Shown here piece by piece: positions 1 to 9,045 of a stretch of 64,000 bases of DNA (position 1 is its first letter; every line of letters starts with the position of its first letter). Position numbers and translations under genes: made by a program. Origin of the DNA: JADKFD01 sp050250665 (GTDB lineage Bacteria > Pseudomonadota > Gammaproteobacteria > Xanthomonadales > SZUA-5); contig JBFWOF010000003.1 in assembly GCA_050250665.1 (NCBI GenBank), positions 62,001 to 126,000 on the forward strand, read 5' to 3'. The notes below the pieces were generated by a model. That model was given only the letters and a program-made list of their open reading frames with translations. It did no database searches and had not been told where the DNA came from.

Positions 1-47
1 TCCCTTGCACGAATCCGTCGCAACCCGAAAAAAATGGGAACCGGGCT

Positions 48-1043
48 TTGTTATCAATGAAGAGCCTTCTAGAAGCTCAACGAGCATCTTTCGATCCGAG
101 CGTAGCTGGTGGAGCATTGCGAGTACTTGGTTTTGCCAGGTTTGAAGACGTCAATTTCACAAACGCAAAGCTTTGGGGCCTTAGCTTCACCGATAGCGAC
201 TTCAGAGCAGTCAACTTGGACGCAGCCAATTTCGACTACTCAACACTCAACGAAGTCTGTTTTGGCGCCTCAATTACCAAGGCCACCTTGAAAGATACAA
301 TACTAAATAAGGTTACAATCTCAGGAAACAGCGAAAAAAGTGTCTTGAATCTCGGCGCAAGCGCCATTCCGCACTTAATCATCGACAAGATAACGCTTGC
401 AAAAGGATCGAGGATCTCTTCGCGAGAGCGCAAAGCAAAGATCTCCTGTACTCCGGGAACTAGGTCGACGAATAGGATCTCTGCGAATTTTGTGGGTCTA
501 GATTTGGAAATCGCGGGCTGCCACGTATCGGATAGCATTTTCGATTCATCAATCCTTCGTGGCGTCGTGAAAAATACAACGTTTGAGTCCACAGTATTCA
601 GAAAGGGACTGGGGCGGCTTGATGACGCAGAGAATCTCACCTTCAACTTAGTTGCTTTTCTCGAAGGGGAAGGAATAAGTGCAGACGAATTCCGAAATAT
701 TAAAGAAAAAGTTCGACTAGAGGATGTTTTTATGCCGCAAGAACTGGTAAACAATCATCAGGCAAACGGTCTCCCAGTATGCGAAGAGACTGGGGCGGTT
801 GGATGTACAGCCGGCGTAATATTCGGGCTGACTGCACAGCAAGACGAAGTTTTTATTGTGAGTAAGATTGTGCGCAGAGAAAAATCTCAGGACAAATCCA
901 CACCCTATCAGATTTTGGAAGGCGAAAAGTTCGAAAGAGAAAAGAATCAGGTAGAAAAGGAATTCTGCGCCTCTCACGAACAGATTTGTACAGACGGAAA
1001 ATTGGATACGTCAACCCAACTCGGAATCAAGATTACATTCTAG
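48..1043 (+). CDS. pentapeptide-repeat-like protein, possibly 5' partial
   Basis: Residues about 30-75 read as loose pentapeptide repeats of the A(D/N)Lxx kind (for example FEDVNFTNAKLW, DFRAVNLDAANFD), a pattern that folds into a right-handed quadrilateral beta helix. The rest has no motif I recognise. No signal peptide or membrane segment is visible. The listed start is a TTG; an ATG lies nine bases further in. The frame stays open back to base 3 of the window, so the true start may lie outside and this may be a fragment. The gene is AT-richer than the housekeeping genes further right, in keeping with accessory DNA. Function unknown. Confidence 0.55.
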   Translation: MLSMKSLLEAQRASFDPSVAGGALRVLGFARFEDVNFTNAKLWGLSFTDSDFRAVNLDAANFDYSTLNEVCFGASITKATLKDTILNKVTISGNSEKSVLNLGASAIPHLIIDKITLAKGSRISSRERKAKISCTPGTRSTNRISANFVGLDLEIAGCHVSDSIFDSSILRGVVKNTTFESTVFRKGLGRLDDAENLTFNLVAFLEGEGISADEFRNIKEKVRLEDVFMPQELVNNHQANGLPVCEETGAVGCTAGVIFGLTAQQDEVFIVSKIVRREKSQDKSTPYQILEGEKFEREKNQVEKEFCASHEQICTDGKLDTSTQLGIKITF

Positions 1044-1099
1044 CACCTATTTCTTCTAGAACCAGCCAATGATCCCGGAGGTCGGCGCATTAGTCGATA

Positions 1100-1471
1100 T
1101 TAATTTACTCCCGAATGGCATGGACAAGGATCGAGTAACTCTCTGTTTTGCTTAGAGCGTCTAAAACAAGGAATCGAAATCATGGTGGTGGGTAACCAGG
1201 CCCGTTCCAAAAAAGGTTGCTCACCTCTTCGACATTTGAGGTAGGATTGCTGATCTAGCATCGAGCCATCGTCGGTCGGAGCTTCAAGGGTCCGAGCAAT
1301 TGCCCCGAAGCGTTCGGGCTTGAAGACGCCGGTGAACATGTACTCCCGGTTTCGGCCGCTGGCGGACTGTTCAAGCTGGACGCTTACGTCGTCGGCCAAC
1401 AGACGATCACTGAGAGAGACGTCGTAACGAGGAACTTGGTAGATTCTCATATCTCGGTTATCAATTTCCAT
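1100..1471 (-). CDS. hypothetical protein
   Basis: A 123-residue frame with an ATG preceded by a plausible ribosome binding site (TGGAGACAA just upstream on the minus strand). No domain, signal peptide or membrane segment is recognised. The C-terminus has a short cysteine/histidine stretch (DPCPCHSG) that faintly recalls SEC-C metal-binding tails, but this is too short to assign. It lies between the pentapeptide-like gene and a resolvase, in accessory DNA. It could be a real orphan gene or a decayed remnant. Confidence 0.4.
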   Translation of the reverse strand: MEIDNRDMRIYQVPRYDVSLSDRLLADDVSVQLEQSASGRNREYMFTGVFKPERFGAIARTLEAPTDDGSMLDQQSYLKCRRGEQPFLERAWLPTTMISIPCFRRSKQNRELLDPCPCHSGVN

Positions 1472-1595
1472 TTGTCTCCACTTTGGCGAGAGGGTTTCGA
1501 TCTCTCAAGCGGTATAGCGTTGGGGTAGGACATCTGGGCTTTTGTCCACAAGCACTTTATGGTGCGAAATTTCTAGCCGATACAGGTTTCCAAGT

Positions 1596-2159
1596 CTAAG
1601 CGAGATTGCTCAGCACTCGGCCGAGCGTTCGAACAGAAACACCGTATTCATTGGCTATGTGACCAGGGGCGATAGAAGGGTCTTCGTCAATTCGGGCCTT
1701 GATCGCTGCGACCTGGGCAGGTGACAACTTCGGCGGTCTTCCGATCCGGACGCCCCGTCGGCGCGCCGCCTCCATGCCGGCAATCGTCCGCTCGCTGATG
1801 AGATCGCGTTCCCACTCCGCGAAGGCGTTCCGTACGTTGTACATGCACCGCCCCATCGCGGTGCTGGTGTCGATGTGTTCGGTCAGGCATTGAAGTGCTA
1901 TCCCGTGAAGAGCGAATTCCTCGCGGGTGCTGGCCGCATGCAAGACGGACCGGAAAGCGCGGTCCATCTTCCAGATCACCAAGGTGTCGCCGGCCTTCAG
2001 CGCCTTCAAAGTTGCGCTGAAGCCGGGGCGATCTCTTTGGGCGGCGGAGTAGCCGTCATCCAGAAAGATCTGCTCGCAGCCTGCATTGGTCAGCGCGTCC
2101 ACTTGCAGATCAATGGACTGCTCGTCGGTGCTGACCCTGGCATAGCCGATCCGTGCCAT
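1596..2159 (-). CDS. small serine recombinase (resolvase/invertase family)
   Basis: A site-specific DNA recombinase of the Tn3 resolvase/DNA invertase type. The N-terminal catalytic domain starts MARIGYARVSTDEQ, with Ser10 as the expected nucleophile and Arg8 beside it. The family signature DTLVIWKMDRAFRS follows. Residues about 150-185 form the C-terminal helix-turn-helix (HIANEYGVSVRTLGRVL). At 187 residues it has the normal length. I chose the inner ATG because the family begins exactly there; a longer frame adds ten residues. No transposase or obvious res site lies next to it, so it may be a stray mobile-element gene or serve a local inversion or cointegrate resolution. Confidence 0.9.
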   Translation of the reverse strand: MARIGYARVSTDEQSIDLQVDALTNAGCEQIFLDDGYSAAQRDRPGFSATLKALKAGDTLVIWKMDRAFRSVLHAASTREEFALHGIALQCLTEHIDTSTAMGRCMYNVRNAFAEWERDLISERTIAGMEAARRRGVRIGRPPKLSPAQVAAIKARIDEDPSIAPGHIANEYGVSVRTLGRVLSNLA

Positions 2160-2345
2160 GCGAACCGCCTTTCTACACTTTCCCCGCAACCAAGCCTAGA
2201 CAAAAGGGGACCCTTTTGACTTAGCCAATTCGGGCATGTCGGTCAAGACACTTCTGCCGACATGCGGCCTGATCAGCCCCCGCCCCGCCCAACGGGCGAA
2301 GCGCTGACCTCATTGCCAATGCTGGCAAAAAGGTCCCTTTTCGCC

Positions 2346-2837
2346 ATGTCCAGGTTCCTAGCAATCGTGCTCTTGTCGCTGGTTCTAGCGGGAACGTTCT
2401 TTCCCAGCGCGGCGGCGTTCGGCGAGCGGTTTTCGAACACCCAGAGTGCAAGGCAGGCGGCAGAGGCCTATAGCGAAGAAACGGGCGGAGTTGGAGTAGT
2501 CATCTCCTACGGTACTGGCAACAGCATTTCACCAGAGGCGCTCGCCGAGTCCATCAACAACGAGATCAAACGCAGAGGCCATCTATCTCGGATCTTCATC
2601 GTCACCCCAGATCATGTAGGCGTAGGCTTCATCTATCAGGTTGGCGATTGGAGTTCGGGCATGCTCGCTTCCGAGGCCGCAGTTGCGGCCATGGACAATG
2701 TCATCAAGCGCGCAGAGATTCATGAGCGCATCGTCTTTCTCGAAGCCCGCATGGCCCAGTCCAGAGCCCAACTAATCGAGAAGTACGGCGCGAACTACCT
2801 TGAGGAAATGGAAAGGCGCTGGCTCGACGATCGCTAG
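2346..2837 (+). CDS. hypothetical secreted protein
   Basis: A 163-residue protein with a classic Sec signal peptide (MSRFLAIVLLSLVLAG, predicted cleavage after SAAA). The mature part mixes predicted beta strands and helices (VGVVISYGTG, SRIFIVTPDH, VGVGFIYQVG) and ends in a charged helix. I do not recognise the family. The start at this ATG was chosen because the hydrophobic segment then sits at the N-terminus; the frame is open 84 bases further upstream. It converges with the next gene, the two stops being two bases apart. Confidence 0.6.
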   Translation: MSRFLAIVLLSLVLAGTFFPSAAAFGERFSNTQSARQAAEAYSEETGGVGVVISYGTGNSISPEALAESINNEIKRRGHLSRIFIVTPDHVGVGFIYQVGDWSSGMLASEAAVAAMDNVIKRAEIHERIVFLEARMAQSRAQLIEKYGANYLEEMERRWLDDR

Positions 2838-2839
2838 CG

Positions 2840-3367
2840 CTAGAATAGCGGCTTACTCATGGTATTGGGCGGTGAGGGATCGCGAGTGTCTGATCGATCT
2901 ATCTGCAGTTCCGGAACCGACGCCTTGTCGAGTTGAAGCTTACCCAGCTTGCTCCAGTCCTGCACGTAATGCGCTTCGACCAGTTCCTCGTACGGCGGCT
3001 TGATGCTGTCGTCCTCGTTGAGGAACTTCATCGACAGTGCATGCATGCGCTCGTCATCGGTCTTGAGTCCAGCCGCTTCTTCGGGCGATAGCCAAGTCGT
3101 AGCCATACCGCCGATGACATCGACACCAAACTTGCCACGCAAAATTTCAAAGTTCCGCGCCATCCGCTCCTGAAGTTCTGCCATCTGCCGCTGGACCTCG
3201 GTCAGGTGCATGAAGAACTCAAAGTTCGCTTCGTCCTGGCGCTTCTCTTCAACATGCCTCTCTTCGGCCCGCTCGCGCTGCTGTTCCAGGTGAAACGCCT
3301 TTTGGACGCGCTCAAGCTCCAGCTTGTTGCGCACGAGATTGAACAGCGCGGCCAGTGACTCAGCCAT
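2840..3367 (-). CDS. hypothetical protein with coiled coil
   Basis: A 175-residue cytoplasmic protein. Residues about 10-90 are rich in Glu, Arg, Gln and Leu (for example QQRERAEERHVEEKRQDE, VQRQMAELQERM), so a long helix or coiled coil is likely. The C-terminal half is more ordinary and ends in a proline-rich tail. The ATG is preceded by GGGGTGG on the minus strand as a possible ribosome binding site. It belongs to no family known to me. Its position in accessory DNA next to other orphan genes gives no clue to function. Confidence 0.6.
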   Translation of the reverse strand: MAESLAALFNLVRNKLELERVQKAFHLEQQRERAEERHVEEKRQDEANFEFFMHLTEVQRQMAELQERMARNFEILRGKFGVDVIGGMATTWLSPEEAAGLKTDDERMHALSMKFLNEDDSIKPPYEELVEAHYVQDWSKLGKLQLDKASVPELQIDRSDTRDPSPPNTMSKPLF

Positions 3368-3645
3368 GAGCCACCCCGCAAAAGGGGCGCACCCGGTCTG
3401 ACCCTACGGCTTCAGACCACTCGGCAGACTCAAGGACGAGTCTGCCGAGACTGCCAGCTATTTGACCCAGAATTCCGCGCATTCGTCTCCCAACTGTCCC
3501 CACCGCCCGAGTTCTTGCTACCCAGCCTATCGGATAACTTTTGCATTCAGCATAGCGTGAAAGTGTTAACAAACGTTTAACGCGCCGGAACAACTAAGTG
3601 ACTCGCGCCTTCGCATCGTAAGGTTTCGCAACGCACTGAGACATC

Positions 3646-4179
3646 GTGCACTTTGGAGACATCTCTATCCCACTAGTCACCGTCAACGGATCCGACCCAA
3701 GTCTATCCTGGTTGGCATCCAAAAGATGGCAAGAGCAGTCAGCGCCGCGTCAGGACCAAACGAACTACCAAAAAAATAAAAATACGAGAGTGAACGCTAC
3801 AACCACCAAAACAAGGAAGCATCGTTTTGGCCTCTCTAATCAGGGTTGGGCAATCTTGGGAGCGGTCGGAAGCGCAATCGGTGGCGCATTTGCCGCTATT
3901 TCTTATTTCTCTGGCGACATGCACCTCACCGTCTCGGCCACCTCCGAATCACCAACCTTCACAAAGGTGGCCACCGAATGTGCGCTCAAATATGAAATTC
4001 GCGTCGAAAAAGACTTCCTACGAGAGGCAGAGAAACTTTCTGGACAGGTGAGCTTGGACATGCCTGATTTTATCAAGCTTTTTCCACCCAATGATCGAGC
4101 AAAAGTAACGATTGCGTGGTTCGAATGTCTCGCCCCTCAGTTCGACCATACTCCAGACGGTTCACGAATAGTTTTTTAA
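3646..4179 (+). CDS. membrane-anchored protein sharing a domain with its downstream neighbour
   Basis: About 177 residues from a GTG; a second GTG at 3790 would give a shorter, equally plausible protein. Residues about 66-90 (WAILGAVGSAIGGAFAAISYF) form one membrane segment after a basic stretch, so the C-terminal domain should be outside the cytoplasm. Residues about 105-168 align well with residues 26-88 of the next gene. Shared positions include the pattern ATxCAxKY, the SLD triplet, the LFP triplet with DRA, and WxECLxP. Two cysteines are conserved and may be paired. Function unknown. AT-rich compared with the core genes. Confidence 0.6.
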   Translation: MHFGDISIPLVTVNGSDPSLSWLASKRWQEQSAPRQDQTNYQKNKNTRVNATTTKTRKHRFGLSNQGWAILGAVGSAIGGAFAAISYFSGDMHLTVSATSESPTFTKVATECALKYEIRVEKDFLREAEKLSGQVSLDMPDFIKLFPPNDRAKVTIAWFECLAPQFDHTPDGSRIVF

Positions 4180-4244
4180 TGCAGAATATCACGTTGACAC
4201 TTGCCGGATACGCACGCAAACCGACACCACCCTGAGAGGAAAAT

Positions 4245-4886
4245 GTGAAACAAACGATATTGTCCCTGATCGAAATTATTTTCTTGGCCGCCTTCATTCG
4301 AAGTGCAGACGCCTCCCAATCGTTCACGGAGATTGCAACGACTTGCGCGACGAAATACAACGTTAACGTAGCCAGAACCACCGAAAACAATTTGGAAGAG
4401 ATTTCCGGAAAAGCCAGTCTCGACCTCGTGGAATTTCTAGAGCTATTTCCAAAGCCAGATCGCGCAAGTGTCGCTCGAATGTGGATCGAATGCCTTTCCC
4501 CGAAGTTTCGCACCAACGAATCCGGCGAAATATTGCCCAATGCAATTGTATCTGAAAATCGAGTGACATATCCAGATCTTACCGGGAAGAAATTAGAAAT
4601 CGATACGCAGGTAGATATAAACGGCATGAAGAGCCAGGACTTTCCGTTTCAGGTGAAGAACAATTGCGATATTGATCTTGCTTGGAGGGAAAAGTCAGGA
4701 CTTGGGTTTACCTGGTCGTTTGTTCTAAACACCGAATTTGATTCAGAAATGATAAAATCGTTGATGGGCACCAACTTTCCCCCTCTCCAACTTGCTGTAG
4801 GACCGGGAAAGTATTACCTGCGGGTTAAAGCGAAACGAGGAGCCGTCCGAGCAAGGCTCCTGATGACTACGAGGTGTGCGAACTGA
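4245..4886 (+). CDS. secreted protein, paralogue of the upstream gene
   Basis: 213 residues from a GTG with a good ribosome binding site (GAGAGGA four bases upstream). The N-terminus is a signal peptide (LSLIEIIFLAAFIRSADAS). Residues about 26-88 repeat the domain of the gene at 3646, keeping both cysteines and the signature WIECLSPKF. Residues 110-213 are an additional, probably beta-rich region with two more cysteines (NNCDIDLAW and the TTRCAN end). It follows its paralogue by 65 bases in the same direction, so the pair may be co-transcribed and may act together in the envelope. No known family is recognised. Confidence 0.65.
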   Translation: MKQTILSLIEIIFLAAFIRSADASQSFTEIATTCATKYNVNVARTTENNLEEISGKASLDLVEFLELFPKPDRASVARMWIECLSPKFRTNESGEILPNAIVSENRVTYPDLTGKKLEIDTQVDINGMKSQDFPFQVKNNCDIDLAWREKSGLGFTWSFVLNTEFDSEMIKSLMGTNFPPLQLAVGPGKYYLRVKAKRGAVRARLLMTTRCAN

Positions 4887-5648
4887 ACAGAGCGAGGATC
4901 CCTCGCGACGAGTCACTGAACAAAGCCCCGACGCTTTTTCCAGTCAATCACAAGCGCAGGCAAGCAAGTGCTGTTCTGATCAGTCTGAGATCACAATCGA
5001 TTTAACGAGTTTGCGGAAGTGATCCACTCTGGATTGATACCCTAATCGTCCCGCTGATTGGCGGAGCCGACTACGTGCATCGCTATCCTGACCGCGAAAC
5101 GTTGTTCAATGGAACGTCCAGAAGGGATAGCGAATCCTTCCACCTGGTCAATGGGGGCATGGGGGAGCACGAAATGCTCATCGATCCAAGGGATTCAAAT
5201 GGGAGCACGGAGGCGCCCTTTTGCGGAGATGCAACGGCCATTCGTTGGGAGAGATGAAACGGCGATACGTTTCAATGGTGCACCAAGGCTCAATGCTGAA
5301 GTGTGCGCCACGCCGAGAGGATGCAACGGAGACGCGCAGCGGGTCTCCTTGCCAAGATGGTGTTGTACTACAACACACATCTTGCATTCGCTGTATTGGC
5401 GTATTCGTTTCAGCTGATTGATCCAAGTCATACAATCTACGATTCCACGCATGGGAACCGTCTCACGCATCCAGACGCAACAACCCGGCAAGTGGGTCAG
5501 ATGCTGTTTTCTCGCATCACAGAGCGACGACGGCGGCGGCGTTTGACTACAACCGAGCGGGTACAATGAGAAGCGTCTGCTCGACAAGTGCAGAGGCTTC
5601 TGATCAGCCAACAAACACCCGCATCAAGTGATGCACAGTTTCGACTCA
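4887..5648 (+). other. 762-base gap without a convincing gene
   Basis: Many short overlapping frames exist on both strands here, but none has a ribosome binding site together with protein-like composition, and none resembles a known family. The left part is downstream of the gene ending at 4886 and the right part is downstream of the minus-strand gene ending at 5649, so this is a convergent gap where terminators would be expected. I see no clear hairpin with a T tract. Confidence 0.5.
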
Positions 5649-6449
5649 CTACCACCCACAATTCGGTGAAGGTGGCGCGCCGGTGTTCTGCGTTCCGATT
5701 GCAGCCGTGCCATCTCCAAACATGCATCCGAGAACATATATATTCCCCCCAATTACAGACAAGAAATTCTGACAATTTGCGGCGGTCCAGCTGCTTGGAA
5801 CCACAACCGTGTTTGTATACTGACCGGCTTGTCCGGTGCGGCAGAACTTCTGGGCACTAAATGATATTGAGGTAACAGAAACTGGACCGTTCACTGCAAG
5901 CGCGCCCGTTACATCAATCGGTCCTGCAAATTTCGACGCACCTTCGACAATCAACGGCCTGTCCGGTGTCGTTGTACCGATTCCAACGTTTCCAGTGCTT
6001 GGGAAGATGTTGCCCGGTCCGCTTGTAGGGGACACGACGTCAGACGCGGCGGACCGGCCAGCCTGGATTGCGTAGGGGGCACTCAGAACTTGCTGGCGAG
6101 GAAGAATTTCAGCACCGGCATCAACGCGGATGCTTACGTAACGAGGCTGGGCCGTGAAGGCGGTGCTGATTGAATCCCCGCCGGTGGAGTCGGCACTTAG
6201 TACGACGTTGAAGTAGCCATCGATCACGTCGGCAGTGATCGCCTGCGGCCCCCAAACGGCAGTACCGCCGGTTGGGACGTTGTACACGTTGAAGGTCAAC
6301 ATGTACTGGCCATTGGGAAGGGCCTGCCCAGTTGCATCAGTCAAGCTCCCCTGATAATTCATCAATGGCGGTACGGATTGGGCTAAGACAGAATCTTGAG
6401 GAAGCGGCAACAAAAATGCGAAAATAGCAATTATCGAATTGACTTTCAT
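5649..6449 (-). CDS. secreted tail-fibre-like protein, paralogue 4 of 4
   Basis: 266 residues from an ATG preceded by GGAGGTG. A signal peptide (IIAIFAFLLPLPQDSVLA) leads to a block shared by all four neighbours: MNYQGSLTDATGQ, then GGTAVWGPQ, then DSTGGDSI, then EILPRQQVLSA. Residues about 165-185 hold GNVGIGTTTPDR, a motif typical of trimeric phage-type tail fibres and related bacterial surface proteins. The C-terminal head carries four cysteines (FCR, NCQ, GCMF, NCGW end). Compared with the two middle copies, the head is diverged between the first and second cysteines. It is the last gene of the row. A receptor- or partner-binding fibre is an inference from motifs only. Confidence 0.75.
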   Translation of the reverse strand: MKVNSIIAIFAFLLPLPQDSVLAQSVPPLMNYQGSLTDATGQALPNGQYMLTFNVYNVPTGGTAVWGPQAITADVIDGYFNVVLSADSTGGDSISTAFTAQPRYVSIRVDAGAEILPRQQVLSAPYAIQAGRSAASDVVSPTSGPGNIFPSTGNVGIGTTTPDRPLIVEGASKFAGPIDVTGALAVNGPVSVTSISFSAQKFCRTGQAGQYTNTVVVPSSWTAANCQNFLSVIGGNIYVLGCMFGDGTAAIGTQNTGAPPSPNCGW

Positions 6450-6475
6450 GTTGACACCTCCAGAAGAGCGTGATT

Positions 6476-7309
6476 TTACCATCCGCAGTTGGGATTTGGA
6501 GCGCCTCCATTCACTGGACCGGCAGACCCCGTGCCGTTTCCAAAAATGCACCCGACTAGATACGCTGTACCGCCGATAACAGTTTGGCTAAATTCTCTAC
6601 AGTTTGCGATGGTCCACGAACTCGGCACAGAGTAGGTGGCAGCCCAAAAATCGCCGCTTGAACTCTGCGATCGGCACCATTTCTGTGAATCAAGTTGCAG
6701 CGTTGATGCAACTATTAAACCACCAAAGTTCGCATCACCCGTGGTGGTCATTTCTCCGGCCACCTCAACGTTTCCTGAAAAATGCGAATCTCCTATTACA
6801 TCCAATTTTCTCTCGGGTTCGAGCGTGCCGATACCCACATTACCGTCACTCGGAAATATGTTGCTCGTACCTACTACTGACTCAGCGGTGTCTGCGTGTG
6901 CTGCTCGCTCGGCCTGAATGACGTATGGGGCGCTTAAGACCTGCTGTCTAGGCAGTATCTCCCCCCCAGAATCTACCCGAATGCCGATATAACGGGGCTC
7001 TGCCAGGAATGCCGACGAGATTGAATCGCCTCCGGTTGAGTCGACGCTAAGGACTACGTTGAAATATCCGTCAACTACATCAACTGCAATCTCCTGGGGA
7101 CCCCAAACAGCCGTGCCTCCCGAAGGAACATCATAGACGTTGAATGTTAATAGATATCGCCCAGCAGAAAGAGGCTGGCCTGAGGCGTCGGTTAAAATGC
7201 CTTGATAGTTCATGAGAGGCGGCACTGCGTCTGCGGCGGCGCGATCAGCTCCAGTAAAACATGACGCAGCCAGCACAACCTTTAATATTTTGCAAATTGC
7301 GTTTTTCAT
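6476..7309 (-). CDS. secreted tail-fibre-like protein, paralogue 3 of 4
   Basis: 277 residues with a signal peptide (LKVVLAASCFTGADRAAADA) and a GGAG ribosome binding site. It carries the same N-terminal block as its neighbours (MNYQGILTDASGQ, AVWGPQEI, DSTGGDSIS, EILPRQQVLSA), the fibre motif GNVGIGTLEPER and the four-cysteine head. The head is nearly the same as that of the 7352-8173 copy (QKWCRSQS, VPSSWTI, IGGTAYLVGCIF, NCGW), which points to recent duplication or gene conversion between these two. It is 42 bases downstream of that copy in the same direction. Confidence 0.75.
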   Translation of the reverse strand: MKNAICKILKVVLAASCFTGADRAAADAVPPLMNYQGILTDASGQPLSAGRYLLTFNVYDVPSGGTAVWGPQEIAVDVVDGYFNVVLSVDSTGGDSISSAFLAEPRYIGIRVDSGGEILPRQQVLSAPYVIQAERAAHADTAESVVGTSNIFPSDGNVGIGTLEPERKLDVIGDSHFSGNVEVAGEMTTTGDANFGGLIVASTLQLDSQKWCRSQSSSGDFWAATYSVPSSWTIANCREFSQTVIGGTAYLVGCIFGNGTGSAGPVNGGAPNPNCGW

Positions 7310-7351
7310 CTATGTCTCCAATTCTCGGATTGGGGATGCTTAACAGGAACC

Positions 7352-8173
7352 TCACCACCCGCAATTTCTTGCTGGCGCGCCCGAGTTAACCGGGCCCGCG
7401 GAACCCGTGCCATCCCCAAAAATGCATCCGACAAGGTAGGCAGTGCCACCAATCACCGTCTGACTGAAGTCACGGCAATTTCCGATAGTCCAGGAGCTGG
7501 GAACCAGATAGGTAGCCGTCCAAAAGTTCCCGCTCGTGCTTTGCGACCGGCACCATTTCTGAGCTGACATTTGAATTCTGGATGCCGACAAAGTTCCGAA
7601 AATACTCCCGGTCGTCGCGACCTGCAAATCACCAGTCATCACAAGATCACCAGTGAATCTCGAATCACCAACTATGCTCAATTGATGACTTGGTGCGATC
7701 GTGCCGATTCCGACATAGCCGGCAGCGGGAATTTCATTTCCTGCGCCGATACTAGAGTTGGCGCTATCCGCGCCAGAGGCTCGTAGCGCCTGCATTGCAA
7801 ACGCAGCACTCAACACCTGCTGGCGCGGAAGAATTTCAGCCGCGCCGTCGACGCGAATGCCAACGTACCGCGGCTGAGCCGTGAAGGCGGTTGCGATGGG
7901 GTCGCCTCCAGTCGAGTCTGCGCTCAGTAAGACGTTGAAGTAGCCGTTAACAACGTCCACCACCATGGTCTGTGGACCCCAAACGGCACTGCCGCCGATC
8001 GGGACGTTGTAGACATCAAAAGTCAGGGTGTACTGCCCGTTGGCCAAAGGCTGTCCCGTGGCGTTGGTTAAATGGCCTTGATAGTTCATCGATGGGGGGA
8101 CGGATTGAGCCTGTATCACACCGGAAATCAGTAGGCCTACGAAAATCTGGGAAAGGTTCCAAAGGGTTTCCAT
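7352..8173 (-). CDS. secreted tail-fibre-like protein, paralogue 2 of 4
   Basis: 273 residues with a signal peptide ending near VIQA and a GAGGAG ribosome binding site. The shared N-terminal block (MNYQGHLTNATGQ, AVWGPQTM, DSTGGDPIA, EILPRQQVLSA) is followed by GYVGIGTIAPS and the four-cysteine head (QKWCRSQS, NCRDF, VGCIF, NCGW). The middle, between the fibre motif and the head, is variable among the four copies, while both ends are conserved. It is 38 bases downstream of the first copy. Likely part of a polycistronic transcript with it. Confidence 0.75.
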   Translation of the reverse strand: METLWNLSQIFVGLLISGVIQAQSVPPSMNYQGHLTNATGQPLANGQYTLTFDVYNVPIGGSAVWGPQTMVVDVVNGYFNVLLSADSTGGDPIATAFTAQPRYVGIRVDGAAEILPRQQVLSAAFAMQALRASGADSANSSIGAGNEIPAAGYVGIGTIAPSHQLSIVGDSRFTGDLVMTGDLQVATTGSIFGTLSASRIQMSAQKWCRSQSTSGNFWTATYLVPSSWTIGNCRDFSQTVIGGTAYLVGCIFGDGTGSAGPVNSGAPARNCGW

Positions 8174-8211
8174 TGCTAGGACTCCTCTAGATGGCTACCA
8201 ATAGATGGCTA

Positions 8212-9045
8212 TCAACCGCAATTCGGACTGGGAAGATTTGTTCCGCTTCCCATTGAGCTTGTCCCGTCTGTGAACATGCATCCCATATTGTAGTTCACGG
8301 CACCTTCCGATACACGAAAGCCGTCACAATTAGCTCGCGTCCAACTATCAGGTACGGCCGTGATACTCTTCCAGCTCCCGGACGTCCATAGTCGACATAT
8401 TTTCTGACTGTTGACCTTGATTTTGCCAACACTGAGCACCCCCAAAACTTCAGAGTCTGCCCCGGCAGACAAGGCCCCGTTTGAAGACACTCCACCAGTT
8501 ACTTCGAGGTTCCCCATCACCTTTGCGGCACCAGTCACGCTAAGCGCACGGTCTGGGTTCGTTGTGCCAATACCATCAAAACCCATGGAGGGAAAGATAT
8601 TTCCAGTGCCGACGACGGATGCCGCGATGTCCGACTGAGATGCATGGCCTGCCTGGACAGCGTAGGGGGCGCTCAGAACTTGCTGGCGCGGGAGGATTTC
8701 GGCTCCGGCATCGACACGAATGCTGAAATAGCGGGGTTGCGCGGTGAAGGCGGTGGTGATGGAGTCGCCGCCTGTGGAGTCTGTGCTCAGTACGACGTTG
8801 AAGTAGCCGTCGATCACATCCGCAGTTATCACTTGCGGACCCCAGACAGCAGCGCCGCCATTGGGAACGTTGTAGACATTGAAGGTCAGTGTGTACTGTC
8901 CGTTTGCTAATGACTGCCCGGTGGCGTTGGTTAAATGGCCTTGATAGTTCATCAGCGGGGGGACGGATTGCGCGAAGGATAAATTGCTTGTCAGCAATGA
9001 CGCGATGCAGAAAAGAACGACTTTGGGTATCGTGAATTTGTTCAT
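8212..9045 (-). CDS. secreted tail-fibre-like protein, paralogue 1 of 4
   Basis: 277 residues with a signal peptide (VVLFCIASLLTSNLSFA) and a GGGAG ribosome binding site. It keeps the shared N-terminal block (MNYQGHLTNATGQ, AVWGPQVI, DSTGGDSIT, EILPRQQVLSA), and the fibre motif is slightly altered (GFDGIGTTNPDR). The head has all four cysteines (ICRLW, NCDGF, GCMFTDG, NCG end) but is the most diverged of the set and lacks the final Trp. It is the first fibre gene, 328 bases after the candidate immunity gene, so the fibre genes may have their own promoter or share the toxin transcript. Confidence 0.75.
   Translation of the reverse strand: MNKFTIPKVVLFCIASLLTSNLSFAQSVPPLMNYQGHLTNATGQSLANGQYTLTFNVYNVPNGGAAVWGPQVITADVIDGYFNVVLSTDSTGGDSITTAFTAQPRYFSIRVDAGAEILPRQQVLSAPYAVQAGHASQSDIAASVVGTGNIFPSMGFDGIGTTNPDRALSVTGAAKVMGNLEVTGGVSSNGALSAGADSEVLGVLSVGKIKVNSQKICRLWTSGSWKSITAVPDSWTRANCDGFRVSEGAVNYNMGCMFTDGTSSMGSGTNLPSPNCG

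Noticed and set aside
5058..5614. Several overlapping frames of 60-139 codons on both strands
   Set aside because: No ribosome binding site, no protein-like composition and no family resemblance.
5649..9045. Prophage tail-fibre region
   Set aside because: All four proteins carry Sec signal peptides, and no capsid, terminase, baseplate, lysis or phage regulator genes are nearby.
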